Positions 37,546 to 50,256 of a DNA stretch of 64,000 nucleotides are shown here, piece by piece. The stretch comes from Paramecium tetraurelia. Lineage: Eukaryota > Ciliophora > Oligohymenophorea > Peniculida > Parameciidae. Where the stretch lies: NCBI RefSeq assembly GCF_000165425.1, contig NW_001799411.1, forward strand, positions 218,879-282,878, written 5' to 3'. Positions within the stretch are counted from its first letter, which is position 1, and every line of letters begins with the position of its first letter. A model generated the notes under the pieces. The model had not been told where the DNA came from. It made no database searches and was given only the letters and a program-made list of their open reading frames with translations. The position numbers and the translations under genes are program-made.

Positions 37546-38094
37546 GAGTTAATAAATAATCAATAATTATTTTTACCGTAATTTTAAACTCAACCAAAAA
37601 TCATTCAACTTAAGACACTCCTAGAATAACGAAAGACTAAAATTAGTAATTCCCCTTCTACACCCAATTTTAATATTTAAGCACAAAGAACACCCAATTT
37701 TAGAAGATATACATTCTTAAATTTATAAACATAAATCATTCCTTATCAGATTTAAAAGCCAATTAATATCCCAATTCATCTTAGAATTTTTAATCTTAAT
37801 TTTGCTCTCCCAATTGTTCCCAATTGTGCAGCTATATCACTTATTTCTTAGTAGAATAATTATAAATAAAAGTCTATTTGATCAAGGCTTTCCATTCCAT
37901 TCCATTCCATTCCTTTCCTTTTACTTAAAATAATATATAATTTAATAATATTGTTAATGACTTTATTTCCATCTTCTTCTTGTCAATTTTCAAGTTATTA
38001 GTTAAATGAAAAGTTGTGCAGTATGATATTGAATATTAAATATGTTTCCCATTAATTCTTGAAATTACTTAAATTAAATTAATTTAACTGTCAT
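37546..38094. other. intergenic between divergent genes
   Basis: About 550 bp, AT-rich, with no coding frame recognised. It contains a short CCATT tandem run at about 37887-37911 (listed separately). Confidence 0.5.
37886..37925. repeat. CCATT microsatellite
   Basis: Four to five tandem copies of CCATT followed by related CCTTT units, in intergenic DNA. No function apparent. Confidence 0.8.
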
Positions 38095-38912
38095 ATGAAC
38101 AAGTTAGTTGTATAACAAGTTAAGAGTATTTTCAATAGCCTTCCTAATAAAGATTTGGATAAACTGCTAAATTTGTTGCTTGCTGCAGGAATTACAAAAA
38201 ATTAAAAATAAGTTGGTTATAAATGTGTTGAGTGTAGTATTATGTAAGAATAATCAAATAAACAAAAAGGTTCAAGGGTATAAATGCCAGCGGTTTTGGG
38301 AGAGACGAAGCTGAAGCTATTCATATTTGTTTAAAGAATTTTATAGATCAGATGTTAGAGGAAGAAGGACATTTATCATTCCTAAGAAATATTTTAAGGG
38401 ATCTCAAACAATTGGACTTTTAGGAATAGGATATCGATTAATTGCAACAGAAAATAGGCAATATTTCAATTATCCAAAATAACCAAAATTATTAGACTGT
38501 AGATAGTTTATTGAATGGAGAAAATGAATAAATTTTAGGATAAATTGTTGATAACAAACCCAAAAAGTTTGAAACCCTGTAAGACAACAATAATAAAGAG
38601 AACATTTAAAATTAATACTTGAAATGTTGTACTCATGAGTAAGAATTAAAGAAGGAGAAGATGAGGGTCGAACATTTGGAATTAAGAATAAAATTAATTT
38701 TAGAAGAAAATAGAATTTTGAAATCACTTCTTAATGAAAAGAAAGAAAGTGCAAGACAAGAAAGCAATAGAGAAGGTGACACCAAAAGGATTCGGTAATA
38801 AGCTAGATCCAGCAGTGTAAAAATGAGTAAAATTTAGTAACTAAATGGAGTGCCCAAATTAAATCTAGATGCACTTCCGACCTATATTGGCAAATAGAAA
38901 ACATTATTTTGA
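38095..38912 (+). CDS. coiled-coil hypothetical protein
   Basis: About 263 residues after removing one 26-nt intron (near 38246-38271). The N-terminus begins MNKLVVQQVKSIFNSLPNKD and contains a CVEC pair; a coiled coil follows, rich in Leu, Glu, Lys and Gln (about residues 150-230), and then a short basic tail ending at TGA 38910-38912. No known family recognised. Its last about 190 bp overlap on the opposite strand the open 3' end of the tubulin-ligase gene. Confidence 0.7.
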
Positions 38913-41900
38913 TGATTTTTTCTATCTAATTAGTTTTATTGATTCATTTCTTTTTAGGAATTTGGATTGTCTATCTCTTAGCATTTGCATTTTTTGCTTT
39001 GGAAATTATTTATTATATAGTTTAATGAAGTTTCTAGTGGTTATAGTTTGAATTGTATTTGCTTTACTAGGCTATTAGGAGTAGAGATTAAGCCCTCTCC
39101 CCTTTTTCTATTGGATTCTTTTCTTAATCTTCTTTTTAAAGATATATCGTCTAATACATTTAATGATCAACTTGATTGCTCTTTTTCTTTTGATTAATCT
39201 TCGATATCTCTATCTTTACAAGAACCCTTTTATAAATGCCTATAATCTAATAAACTTCTTTAATCGTTTGAGTCTACGAACATACCTTTTTGATTTGATC
39301 ACAAGTCTATATGCTTATATTTTCATAATAGCCTTAACCCTTAACAATCCAATATTCCAGATATTGACCATCGCTACTCTAGATTTATGTCTGCCATATG
39401 CCTTAGTTAATTTATTTAATCCATTTTGAATGATATCCAATCTCCTTTACCTATTTGCCAATTTAATTCTCATTAAACATTATAACAAAAGAGTTGATTA
39501 TTCTTTTTCCAATCTCTTTCTCAATTTAATCGCTTTAAATCGTTTGTAATTCTTTTAAATTACTATAGCAGCTCTATGATTTTTAAGTAATTTCTTGTAT
39601 TTCCTTTTTTAAATAAAACTAAAATAATAATAATACATGAATACCATTTAACTAATGAATTAATTTTGGCACTTCTATTTACCCTTTTTTTATATTATGT
39701 TTTCCACCATCTTTATATCTTTTTATATTTAAATAGCTTTAATTTTAAATCCTTAGCCACTTTAGTTGATATTTTAAATGAGATCAATTAATCTAAATAC
39801 AAAAGTGCTAATTCTTTCTTTAATTCATTCTTAATCTGAATGGCCTAATTGCATCGAAATCGACACTGTATTTTAGTTGCCATTTTTGCCCTTTTCAAAT
39901 GATACTTCCTCTTCTTAGCTAGAAATCCTCTGATAAGTGTTTATATCTTCCTGGCTGAATAATAGTTTTTCAATCTTATCCTTAACAACTTAGCAAGCAT
40001 TCTCCTCACATACTTTTAGATGACAATTGCATATTTTGTATCTCTTAAGAACCATTTTATCTTTTTAGCCTTGTACATTCTATAAAACTTTTAAATCATC
40101 AAAGCTGCTAATGACTCTATATATCTCTTATCAATCATCTTTTCTCTCTTAATATTGCACTTCTATCCCCATATTTCAAATTGACCATCATTCTATTATT
40201 AATTATTGTAAGTTTAATCTTCATCAATTAACAACTCATAATAATATTTCTTAGGTTTACTGAATTCATCCCCAAATACTATATTAAACATACTCTCAGC
40301 CATAGAATCCAACATCTCATGTAACCAATCAGCTCTTTCTGCACATGCTGGTGATAGATTGACTTCCAATAACCATGGTTTACAATATTCATCTAACATA
40401 ATATCAAAACCAAATAATTCGAAACAATATTTTGATTCTCCTTCAAATTGATCCTGCAATATCTTGAGTGTTTTGATCATTAACTGATTGCATTATGGTC
40501 TAACTACCTTTTACCAATCAACAGGAAGCCATTGTTGCATAAAATCACTGCTGTAAATTGAATCATTTTGACTAATGTATTATTATTGCTCACTTACTTC
40601 TTAAATTCTGATTTGTTTAAAGAGAAATTTGTCAAATGCTTTAATAAATTCTTGGTGTCCTTCACATCATACGGCTGACTACACATCCTCATATAGCAAT
40701 GACTGAAAACAAATGCTTGCAATGGTTAGAAACTCTTTACTAGAACCCACTGTCTCAAATCAAACTTAAACCCCTTATATAACAACGGTCTTTCTATGTA
40801 CTTTTACACCAATCTAGCTTACATCTATTAACCACTGTTGATTGCTTCAGTGATATCCTTCTCTAAATAGATTCCTTAACCTCTTGCACACCCTCCTGGT
40901 TTAATGATCCAAATGTTATGGATACCATCAACTTTGTAGGCTGGATCATATTTTTTCAAAAACAAATGATATCTATACAACTTTCTGATCAAAAATTGGC
41001 TTGGATTCGAACCTCTCTCAAACTTCTACAACTGAGAATATGCAATCAAACTAACTTATATAGATACACAGTACTTTAATCTAGTTTTTGATATGTATTG
41101 CTAACTCAATTCGAAATTCTTATCATCATAGAAACCATCCTTCAATTACCTTTTCATGTCAGATAGTTTAGATAGTACTTCAGACATAATGGAACCATCA
41201 AACTTAACATCTGATTATTATGATTAATCTTCCAATTCCTATGCCGTATAGATGTTTTTGTATTTCCTCTTTACAGTTCTTTTCACATCAATTCTCCTGA
41301 TCTTTGAGTTCTCTTCTCTCTTCTTCCATTCCTGAAATATTACTTGCTTTAACTTCTTCATTTCATTTTTCCTCTTCATTCTCAATGCAGCAATCGCCTT
41401 TTTTAATATTATGGTAACTGCAGTTCTTTCATATTCTTTAAGGAAATCCTCTCTATCTGTTGCATTTCCTAAATCGAAGGCTCTTGGAAAGAATGTACTT
41501 GTATCGTATCCATATTCGCATTGGTTTTTGAAGTTTGCTAATAGACAGGATTTAGTAGTTAGTTCTTTTGTGTTACTAAAATGATTGTAAAATTATCCAT
41601 CCAATAGTGTTTTAAAATCATCAGGATTTTCTGTGTAAACCCATTTGAGATCAAAAATTTATTAGCTGCTAGGTGTTTCTAGCCAACCATGTTTTTATAA
41701 GCATCTTCGAACATACTCATCTTGGGAATTAAAACAAAACACTTTAGTTGCAATCGAGATGTTTTATCTTTTCAAATAATCATTCATTAAAGAGCGATGA
41801 TTAAAGTAGGTCTTATTCTTCACCAAAGTTTCAACATTAGGCTTCTTAGTTTGAGACTGCTTCCTTTGTGATTCTTACGAGATTGTAGTTTCAATGCTGC

Positions 41901-42083
41901 TTGATTGTCTTGAGAGACGAGATTATGATAAAGGATTCTAAACACCTGGTTTCATAAATTTCCTAAATATTCAAACGCAACTTACAGAGGAGTCCCCGAT
42001 GAATCTTTGGATGATCTCTTTATTTCCGGCAATATTGGTAATTGAGTAGTAATTTTTGGTTTTGGAGCAATTTATTATTTCAT
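38724..42083 (-). CDS. tubulin tyrosine ligase-like (TTLL) enzyme with IQ-motif tail
   Basis: About 1050-1110 residues. The N-terminal half (after an intron near 41978-42000) ends in a TTL/ATP-grasp domain: HNIWIIKPGGCARGQGIY (ATP-binding), KYIERPLLYKGFKFDLRQWV, FELFGFDIMLDEYCKPW, and LLEVNLSPACAERADW (metal/ATP site). The motifs fit best with the TTLL3/8 glycylase group, but glutamylase activity is possible. The tail (about 40210 down to 39090) holds at least seven IQ-type calmodulin-binding motifs, such as ALMIQKFYRMYKAKK and ARKIQTLIRGFLAKKR. No in-frame TGA occurs until 38724-38726, well inside the antisense of the neighbouring coiled-coil gene, so the true C-terminus is uncertain and may be near 38950. 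Confidence 0.85.
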
Positions 42084-42257
42084 ATTTTAATATAACTGTT
42101 TATGAGTATATAAATACACATCATATATACATATTCAATATTACAAGAACCTTATTGTGTACAAATACCAATTAGGTACTTATTTTCAATATATACAATA
42201 TATTATATATATACAAAAATAGAAAATTAAAATTCAATTTTGAATTGATCTTCAAGT

Positions 42258-44655
42258 ATGACAACTCCCTTAGACAATGTCACCACGCTCAAAGATAAAA
42301 TCAAAATTCTTGATGACATCAAAAATCATACCAAAAACCTAGATCTCCAAGCTATTTACAAACACATTCACAATATTGGATAAGATTCTCATGAATTATT
42401 GGAACATGCGTTAAAAATCAATTTTGGAAATGTCTTAAGAAATCAAGGCTCAAATGATTAAACTGAAGCCCTTCAAGTTTTCAAAAAGGTATGCGAAACA
42501 GCAAGAGATTTAAATCATATATGCATTTATGTCAAATTAATAAAAAATAATAGTCGACAGGACCTCTAAAAAGTATATTTAAAAGAATTGGGATTCCAGA
42601 CTGAAAAATTGATAACAGAATTTAGAAAACAGGGAACCATCATTTAACAATTGCGTTTAGACACAAATGACATTACAAAACAGAGATTCATGATCGAAAT
42701 GATAACAACCCTGTGTCCATAAGACCTGGGATTCAACCCAGAATTATTCTCTTTAATGCTCATTCCCTTTAAATGTCTCCACAAAGCAGATCCAACAGAT
42801 ATTTCCCTCCTAGAAAGACTGGCTGATGTGTTACTATCCTAATGCAATGGCCAAGGAATTGCTAATCAGAACCAGGTTCATGATTGGCTAGCCCTGTTGA
42901 CTGGAATCATTTAATATGCTTATGAAGGAAATTCTATTGGATTATTTATATTATTGAGAAAAGTATTTTGATTTTATTTACTTTATCTAGATTCCAGATC
43001 AACATATAAGCGAATTACTTTACAGACATAAATACTATATGCTTCTAAATTATTTCAACAATTTAAAAGTAGCTCTTAAAATCTTTTAAGGATTAACTTT
43101 TTATTCTATTACTTAATAAAGCATATTCTTTATTAAAACCATTAGTTAATTTTTGTATGAGTATGCATTAGAAATTAGAAGCAAATAATATTCAGATATT
43201 TTGAAATACATTTATTAAGAATTCATTTTGACAACAATGTTGGGAAACATCTAAATGGTTAATTATAGTGCAGAATTAATTGATCTATTACTATTTTACA
43301 TAGTCGGAATGTCATCAATAGACCAAGACCCTTTTTTGAAATCTTTAGATTTATTGTATGCCAGATTGAAGTAGGCATCTACATTTAAAATATTCAATAA
43401 AGAATTTGCTACCTAGAGAATTTAATTTTTATTGACTGTTGCTATTTACTATAATGGATTGAATACTGATGAACAATATCTAAATGTCATTAAAATCTAT
43501 TAAATAACAAATCAATTAAATCCACATAATTAATATACCCAATGGAATTTTTCGAAATTAATCGAGTAATAAAATTAAATTGATTAAAACATCCTTTTAA
43601 GAGATTCAAAGGACTTTGTTGGTCTTGAGAATCTCACCAACACTTGCTTTATGAATAGCATTCTTGCAAAGCTTATACATGACTTAGTCCTTCAGAAAGT
43701 TTGTTATTCAATTAAAATTTACAGATCAATCCCTTTAACTTATTCCTTATCCATCAAAATTGAGTAGTCTCTAAAAATTATTTCTGCTCTTAACCTATTA
43801 AAAGTAGGGGTATTGTTCTCCCTATGAACTCAAAAGATAATTAAGAGAACCTTATAGCAATACAAACGATTAGTAGGATGTGAGTGAATTTGCACATCAT
43901 TTTCTAGAAGATCTCTTAGAATTATTGCCTAAACATCTACAAATTCCAATGGAAAAGATATTCTTTGGGTATCATAGATCATGTATTGAATGTTTTAACT
44001 GTCCCAAGAGACAACCAGCATATAGACCTAAAGAAAAGTTCTTGGGAATTGATTTGCATTTCAATGAAGATGAAGACAATTAAGATCTCTATGATATGAT
44101 TCGAAAGGCATATGAAAAAGAACAAATAGAATTTACATGTGATAAATGCAATCAAAGAACTGATCGAGTGTTCAAATCTCAATAATTAATTCAATTACCC
44201 TCCGTATTATTCATGATTGTGCATCGGTAATAATCTCATTTGATCTAAGTTTTACATTCAATGCTGCAACGTAGACAATGAATAAAATGTTGACCAAAGT
44301 CCCCTTTAGATTCCAGATAGATTTCAGAGACATTTTCAACCAAAAAAAACTAAACAGCAAAGATTGCATCTATGATCTCTATGCCTTTATAGTCCATATG
44401 GTAAATACACACAATAATATATTTTAGGGAAAAAACAGTTATTCAGGTCATTACATATGTTATGCTAGACAACTCAATAAACCTGATGTTTGGGTAACTT
44501 TCGATGACACCATGATTTCAAATTTAGAATATGATAGTGATCAACTTGACAAAGAACTAATGTAATTTAATTTATAATATAATAGAGCTGAGGAAACACC
44601 CTATTTACTGTTTTATTAAAATTAATCAGGTTAACCCTTAATTTTTAATAATTGA
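42258..44655 (+). CDS. ubiquitin-specific protease (USP/UBP family)
   Basis: About 780 residues. The N-terminal about 450 are helical with no known motif. The catalytic domain begins near 43620: Cys box GLENLTNTCFMNSI, the conserved block NDQQDVSEFAHHFLE, paired zinc-type cysteines (SCIECFNC and CDKC), and His box YSGHYICYAR, then WVTFDD. The enzyme removes ubiquitin from proteins. Introns near 42959-42986, 44228-44250 and 44401-44427 restore frame. Directly after the Cys box the frame changes by one base (about 43661-43664): the expected continuation LQSLYMTQSFRKFV is one base out of register. No intron can fit there. This could be a sequence error or a real lesion in a catalytic gene. Confidence 0.85.
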
Positions 44656-44675
44656 TGACTTATTTAATTTATTTT

Positions 44676-45556
44676 TCAAAATATGTTGCAACACATTTTT
44701 TCTTGTTGTTCTTAGGGTTGTTATTGAATTTCCAGTTTAGCAGAAGGTCTTTTATCTTAAGTAGACTGTAATTAAGGTTATTAAGATGTAGGCTATTCTG
44801 TAACCTTAACTATCCCATTCGCTTTATCCTAAATATCCATTGCAGACATTATCAATTTGGTAAATATACTCATACTTCGATCCATTCCCAAGTTTTCTGT
44901 TGCTGAGCATTCAGAATAATAGACATTCTGGGGAAGTCGTTTAGTTGCAAACTCGATGATATGATCGTCATTCCATTTTTCAGATTAACGAATTCCTTTT
45001 ATCGGATGAGCATTTTTCGATCCAAAGACAGCTACCTTGTATTCTGAGCATTTCTCATTGATCTAATCAATTATCTGATTGTATTTGGGACATTTCCTCT
45101 CCAAATCTCCCATGGTTCCTAAGAAATAGTAATATGCATTTGTTTATTTGGCATTCTTCACACATAACTAAAACCAAGTATTCAAGGCATTTTCTAGAGT
45201 CACCATGTTGTTTAGAGAGAATGCAATAATGTAAATGTTGCTCTGAAGAAGGAATGCTCTAATCATGGCACTAAACATCGATAAATATAAAAACATATTC
45301 TTTATTTCCCCAGAAGTAATCCAAACATGAATCTTTTAAGTAATCTTATTTGGTAGTAATATTCGTGAAATAAAGAAATCTACAGATTAAATTTATTTAT
45401 CGTTAACTTTAGATTCAATATTCAGCAGGCATTCCATTAATTTACTTTTACCTACAGATTGATCTCCAATCAAGATTACTCTATGTACATCATTTGCAAT
45501 TACTTTATTTTTCTCTCCTTTTACTCACATAAAATAGAAACACTGTCCTATTCCAT
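44676..45556 (-). CDS. divergent Rab-like small GTPase with prenylation site
   Basis: About 285 residues. P-loop GDQSVGKS is clear and preceded by HRVILI. The switch II motif reads VWITSGE where Rab proteins have WDTAGQ, so the conserved Asp is absent. The base-recognition motif is TMGD, not NKxD, and ECSATE matches the SA motif. The C-terminus ends MCCNIF, with a CaaX-like or double-Cys prenylation signal. GTP binding is likely, hydrolysis uncertain. The start is uncertain: the ATG at 45556 needs an unusual short intron to join the P-loop frame. It starts 37 bp after the stop of the upstream kinase gene on the same strand. Confidence 0.7.
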
Positions 45557-45592
45557 AATTAACAATTAAATATATTATTAAATACTATTAAT

Positions 45593-47270
45593 TCATAATT
45601 TCTGACTGCCACATTTTGCATAGATAATTTAAAACTCATTTTCTAAATTTTATTCATTGAGAAGCTTTTATTCAATTTTTGATGGCTCGAAAATTCGATG
45701 GCTAAATTAGAGAGGCTACAAAGTGTATAATAACTTGATAAGGATCTTTCTTAGAGTCTTTTTATCTTTATCCTAAATAGCCTGAATATTCAATTTCATT
45801 CTAATGTGCTCTATTATATTATGATAGATTTGGTTGAAGACTTAACCGAATGCCTAGTCATTCTAATCTGATGATAGTGCCACAATGTTGTTAGGCAATT
45901 TAAACTATACTTGTGTTAAAATTTAGTTTGTGTGATCGGTACTCATTCTGATGCTAGATTATTAGAACTATTCATAATTCTTTTTGGCTTTATTGTAAGG
46001 TTCATTCATCTATTGATAATTTGATTAGAAATTCTGTAATGTTTGATCATATTTATCACTTTCTTTAAATAATTTAAAATCAGCTGGTAGTATTTAAATC
46101 CAGAACATATTCTAATATTGACTATTTCAGATATTTACCTTTCCTTAGAGAACATCAATATAATATTTCAATTCATTTACCATGTACTTTTAGGTAATGA
46201 CTGAGTAACTTAATTATTACTCTGTTGATAACGACACTATTTAACTAATTTCTTATACTTCCTTCATCAATTACCTGATGAATTTTATGATATCTGAAAT
46301 GTATAAAAAATAATTAAAAATGCTTTTCACCTTTGTATTGTTATCCTAAAGCAATGCTGATATTTCTCTAACTTCTGTGCTATGTCTTATTTAAGATCTC
46401 AGTAAATTTTATTCATAAAAGATCTAATCCACTACTTAAAATATATCTTCCCATTCAATTCTTTCTTTAGGATCCTAAATTAACATTCGTTACAATAAAT
46501 TCAAATAAGTTTTAGGAATTGTTATAGCTTCAGGATAATAAACTTACCATTGAAGTGATGATCTCCTCTTGGGCTACATTTCCAATGGTGTTTTGCCATA
46601 TAACATTTTATAAAGAATGACACCTAAAGACCAGATGTCAGCTTTAGACGAATAATTTCCATCCATGACTTCTGGTGCTACGTATAATGGAGTTCCAAGA
46701 TTTGATTAAGGAATATTCTAATCTAGTTCATCTAGTAGTTTAGAGAATCCAAAATCTCCTATTTTGGCAATCCCGTTTGAAAATAGAATATTTTCAGGTT
46801 TAAGGTCTCTGTGGACAATTTATTTATTTCTAATTTCTTTGTATCCCTGTACAATTTAGTAGAAAATGTCAAAGACTTACTCATGAGTCAGTGTGGATGT
46901 ATTTATTTTATTTTAAAGATTTCCTTATTCGCAATACTCCAAAATGAAGTAAAAATAATCCTCATCCTCAACAAAATCTATCATTCTAAATAGAAAGAAT
47001 CAATACTTTACGACATAAGGACTTTATAATTACAACTAGTTTTGTCTTTCTCGATTTATATATTTTTACACTTCTTTCAGTCTTCTTGATTTCTTATCAA
47101 AACTCTTAATGGCAACTTATTGCTTCTCATTTTAATAGTAATACCCCAAATGGACTTCTGCATAACTTCCCTTAAAACAAGTATTTATTCAAATTTACCT
47201 GGCCTAATAACTTCCTTAAATTTATCACGTATTTGTTTTGAATGTTTCTTGTATAATCATAATTGTTCAT
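45593..47270 (-). CDS. ULK/ATG1-type Ser/Thr protein kinase
   Basis: About 535 residues. ATG at 47270; two introns near 47173-47200 and 46991-47011 restore frame, and another is likely near 46560. Kinase motifs: VAIKSFDKK with catalytic Lys, [32 protein letters not shown], and [20 protein letters not shown]. The activation loop and APEV context resemble ULK/ATG1/fused kinases, many duplicated in ciliates. The C-terminal about 250 residues are helical without a recognised domain and could play the role of the MIT-like region of ATG1. A function in autophagy or cilia is possible but not shown. Confidence 0.85.
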
Positions 47271-47578
47271 TGTGAATAATTATTAATATTTATAAAAAGA
47301 TTATAATCCGATATAATTTTATAAATAATAATTTATTAGTCACAAACTTGACTCACAAAGTGTGTCTCATTTATGCCGAATTAAAACTTCTAATTTGATT
47401 ATATAATTAATGACTCTGCATTTTATATCACAATATCTTATAATGTAAATTTATACAGGAAATAAAATTAATTAAGGCAATTAATACGTGTTACAATATT
47501 TCTAGATTTTACTATAATTTGGGATCTTTGGGTTTTTATATTCAGGAAATCATTGATCTTTTTGGATAAATTAAATTA
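47271..47578. other. intergenic between divergent genes
   Basis: About 310 bp, AT-rich, between the kinase and arginine kinase starts; no element recognised. Confidence 0.5.
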
Positions 47579-48745
47579 ATGGAATAAAAGATTGTCTTCA
47601 AGGAAGAGGCTAGAAAAGCTTTCTTAGATGCTGATGGAAATGTAGACTTCGGAAAAGTTTAAGCAAAATGGACTGAATTGGCTACAGTCAAAGTGAGTTT
47701 GGGAAACAAATACTTCACTCCTGAGGTCGTCGAATAAGCTAAGAAGTTGTCAGCAGCTGATTAACAACGTTTCTTGGATGTCATGATGGGTGGATTGGCC
47801 AATGATGACAGCTCAGTCGGTGTCTATGCTACAAGACCTGAGGATTATGACGTCTTCTCCTTCTATTTATAACCATTAATTAGAGAGTATCACAAAATCG
47901 AAGGTGAGACCAAATAAGAACACGATTGGAACATCCCAGTCGATGAGTATGTGTTGACTAAAATTGACCCAAAACTCGAGAAAGTCTCCATGAGAGCAAG
48001 AGTTGCTAGAAATGTCAAGGGATGGAATTTACCACCCTTGATGAGCAAGGAAGAAAGAATCAACTTCGAAAGTAAGATGGTTCAAGCCTTTGAGAACTTT
48101 GGAATCAAGGGAAAATATCACAGTTTGACACCAGGCCACAAAAATCAAATCACTCAAGAATAAGCTGATGAATTAATCAAGAGACATTTCTTATTCAATG
48201 ACATGACCACAGACAATCATTTGACATCTTCAGGTGTTGCTTCTGATTGGCCATTTGGTAGAGGTATTTGGATTAGTGAAGACGAAACCAAAATGATTTG
48301 GGTTGGTGAAGAAGATCAATTGAGAATCATCTCCATTGTCTAAGGAAATGATCTAGGTAAAGTCGATCAATCACTCCACCAATTACTCACAGGTATTGAA
48401 AAGAGTGGACTTGAATTCGCTGAACACCCTGTCTATGGTGTCATCACAACATGCCCAACAAATATGGGAACTGGAAAGAGATAATCAATCCTTGGAAAAT
48501 TCCCAAATATCACCAATGGAGGAAAAGACGAAAAGAAACTCAAAGATATCGCTAGACAATTTGGATTGTAAGCCAGAGGAATGGGAGGTGAACACTCAGC
48601 TATGGATCATGAAGGAACAGCTGATATCTCCCCATCTGCAAGATTTGGAGTCACAGAGGCAGTTGTCACAAAAAGATTATATGAAGGTCTCATCAAACTC
48701 TACGAAATCGAAGCCTAATTAGGAAAAGAATAATAACAGGCCTGA
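47579..48745 (+). CDS. arginine kinase (ATP:guanido phosphotransferase)
   Basis: A single frame of 388 residues without introns. The N-terminal domain is followed by the catalytic domain with SMRARVARNVKGW (nucleotide-binding Arg cluster), GIWISEDETKMIWVGEEDQL, and the active-site cysteine loop TTCPTNMGTG. The enzyme reversibly transfers phosphate between ATP and arginine, giving an energy buffer; ciliates use such a shuttle for ciliary beating. The Thr/Asn next to the Cys fit arginine kinase, not creatine kinase, though exact substrate is inferred. Codon choice is GC-richer than neighbours, as in highly expressed genes. Ends at TGA 48743-48745. Confidence 0.96.
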
Positions 48746-50256
48746 GTAGTATATCATAAAACATAAATATCAATTTCCATAAATTTCATTCCCTTCAATA
48801 CATTATGTATTTCATTACTTTGAATGCAGAATGTATTTCCCTTTCTCCTCTTCAAAATGGATCTTTCCATTCTATATACAATTATTAGAGGATCAAGCAA
48901 TTTAATTTAATTTATAAAAGAATATTCAAGCATAAATTAATGCTTTTTTTCTCAATTATCATCAAGCATTCCTATTGAATTTGCATTTTCATGTTCATCC
49001 ACCTCATTTAAGTTCCATTTTTATTCAATTCACTTCAAAACCAAATTCTGAATTTCAACTTCATATCAAAGAATTAGCTTATTTCTAAATAATTTCAATA
49101 AAAACTGTGAATATTTTTATATTAATATATATTCTTGTTTTAAGCTCTAACCATAAGGTTATATATGATATTGTTATTATTAAACATCAAGAAATTGATT
49201 TAAGGTTGTACTCTTATCATAGATTGTTTTAATTTACTAAAATATCAATGACTTTTTTCTTCTTCATATATATCTTATATTTCAAGTGTCTAAAATATTT
49301 ATAGAATGCTTTATTTCATTATTCATCTCATTTTAATGCTTAGCCATTATTATTGAAATTAAAATATGTCATATAGTATTGCTCTATATTAAACAAAAAA
49401 TTGGATATTTTCCAAAAAAATACAATAAATTTTCATTATTTATAAGATAACTATAAATAAAGATGTGGAATTATTATATTGTTAATGATAATATAAAATA
49501 CATCACTATACCCAAAATTTATCTTTATATATACTCAGAATTCAAAATTAAAGAAATAAAAAAATTTTAAATATTCTCCTCTTAATCAGTTGTATTTTCT
49601 AAATAATGGAAATTTGATCCTAATTTTTACTTCATTCTTTGCTTCTACATTCTCATTTTTTCAATTCCATTATTTATTTTGCAGTATTTTAAAAAATAAC
49701 AAAAGTAAATCATAGCTTTTTTCAGTTAAATCAAATAGATCGTCTGTAAATATAAGGTATCGGAATCAAATTAATTTTCATAATCTTTCAATAAAATATA
49801 CAATCATTGTTAATATTTGTAATATAAAATGAATTATTAATCTTTTTAATATAAAATGAATTATTTATATTCTTTGCCTCCTATAAATAGTGGCTAATCC
49901 TAGATATTAATCTTGGCAGCAATGGAAATGAGAGAGTCCTTATGATTTTCAATTTGAATGATTTATTCCCAAAAAAAGCATGTAGAAATTATGATAACTC
50001 TTATAACATATTATAGTTACTTGGGAGAATCTCAAAATTTAACCAAGTATAGTCTAGACAATCAGCTAATCAAATATTTGAGTGATGAGTAATGAGTTTA
50101 TCTATTTATAATATGTATTTTAGAGATTCTAATTTATTGTAATAATAGCATTTAGCAATTCATAAAATTAAATTAAAAAAGTAATGATGGAGAGCTATTC
50201 GTGTTGTGTTATATTTTAATAAAAAAGATTTAATTAATTTTTAATTATTCAAGAAG
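48746..50256. other. long intergenic region without genes
   Basis: About 1.5 kb of very AT-rich DNA, unusually long for this dense chromosome. All frames are poor in coding signature. A direct repeat of TATAAAATGAATTATT occurs near 49823-49868. No tRNA or other RNA gene was recognised. Confidence 0.5.

Noticed and set aside
38869-39429. Plus-strand hydrophobic frames resembling a multi-membrane protein with occasional TGA codons
   Set aside because: They are the antisense of the IQ-motif tail of the TTLL gene, whose minus-strand frame is continuous and motif-rich.
48396-48722. Plus-strand frame of 108 residues
   Set aside because: It is a shadow frame inside arginine kinase, which is conserved in the other frame.
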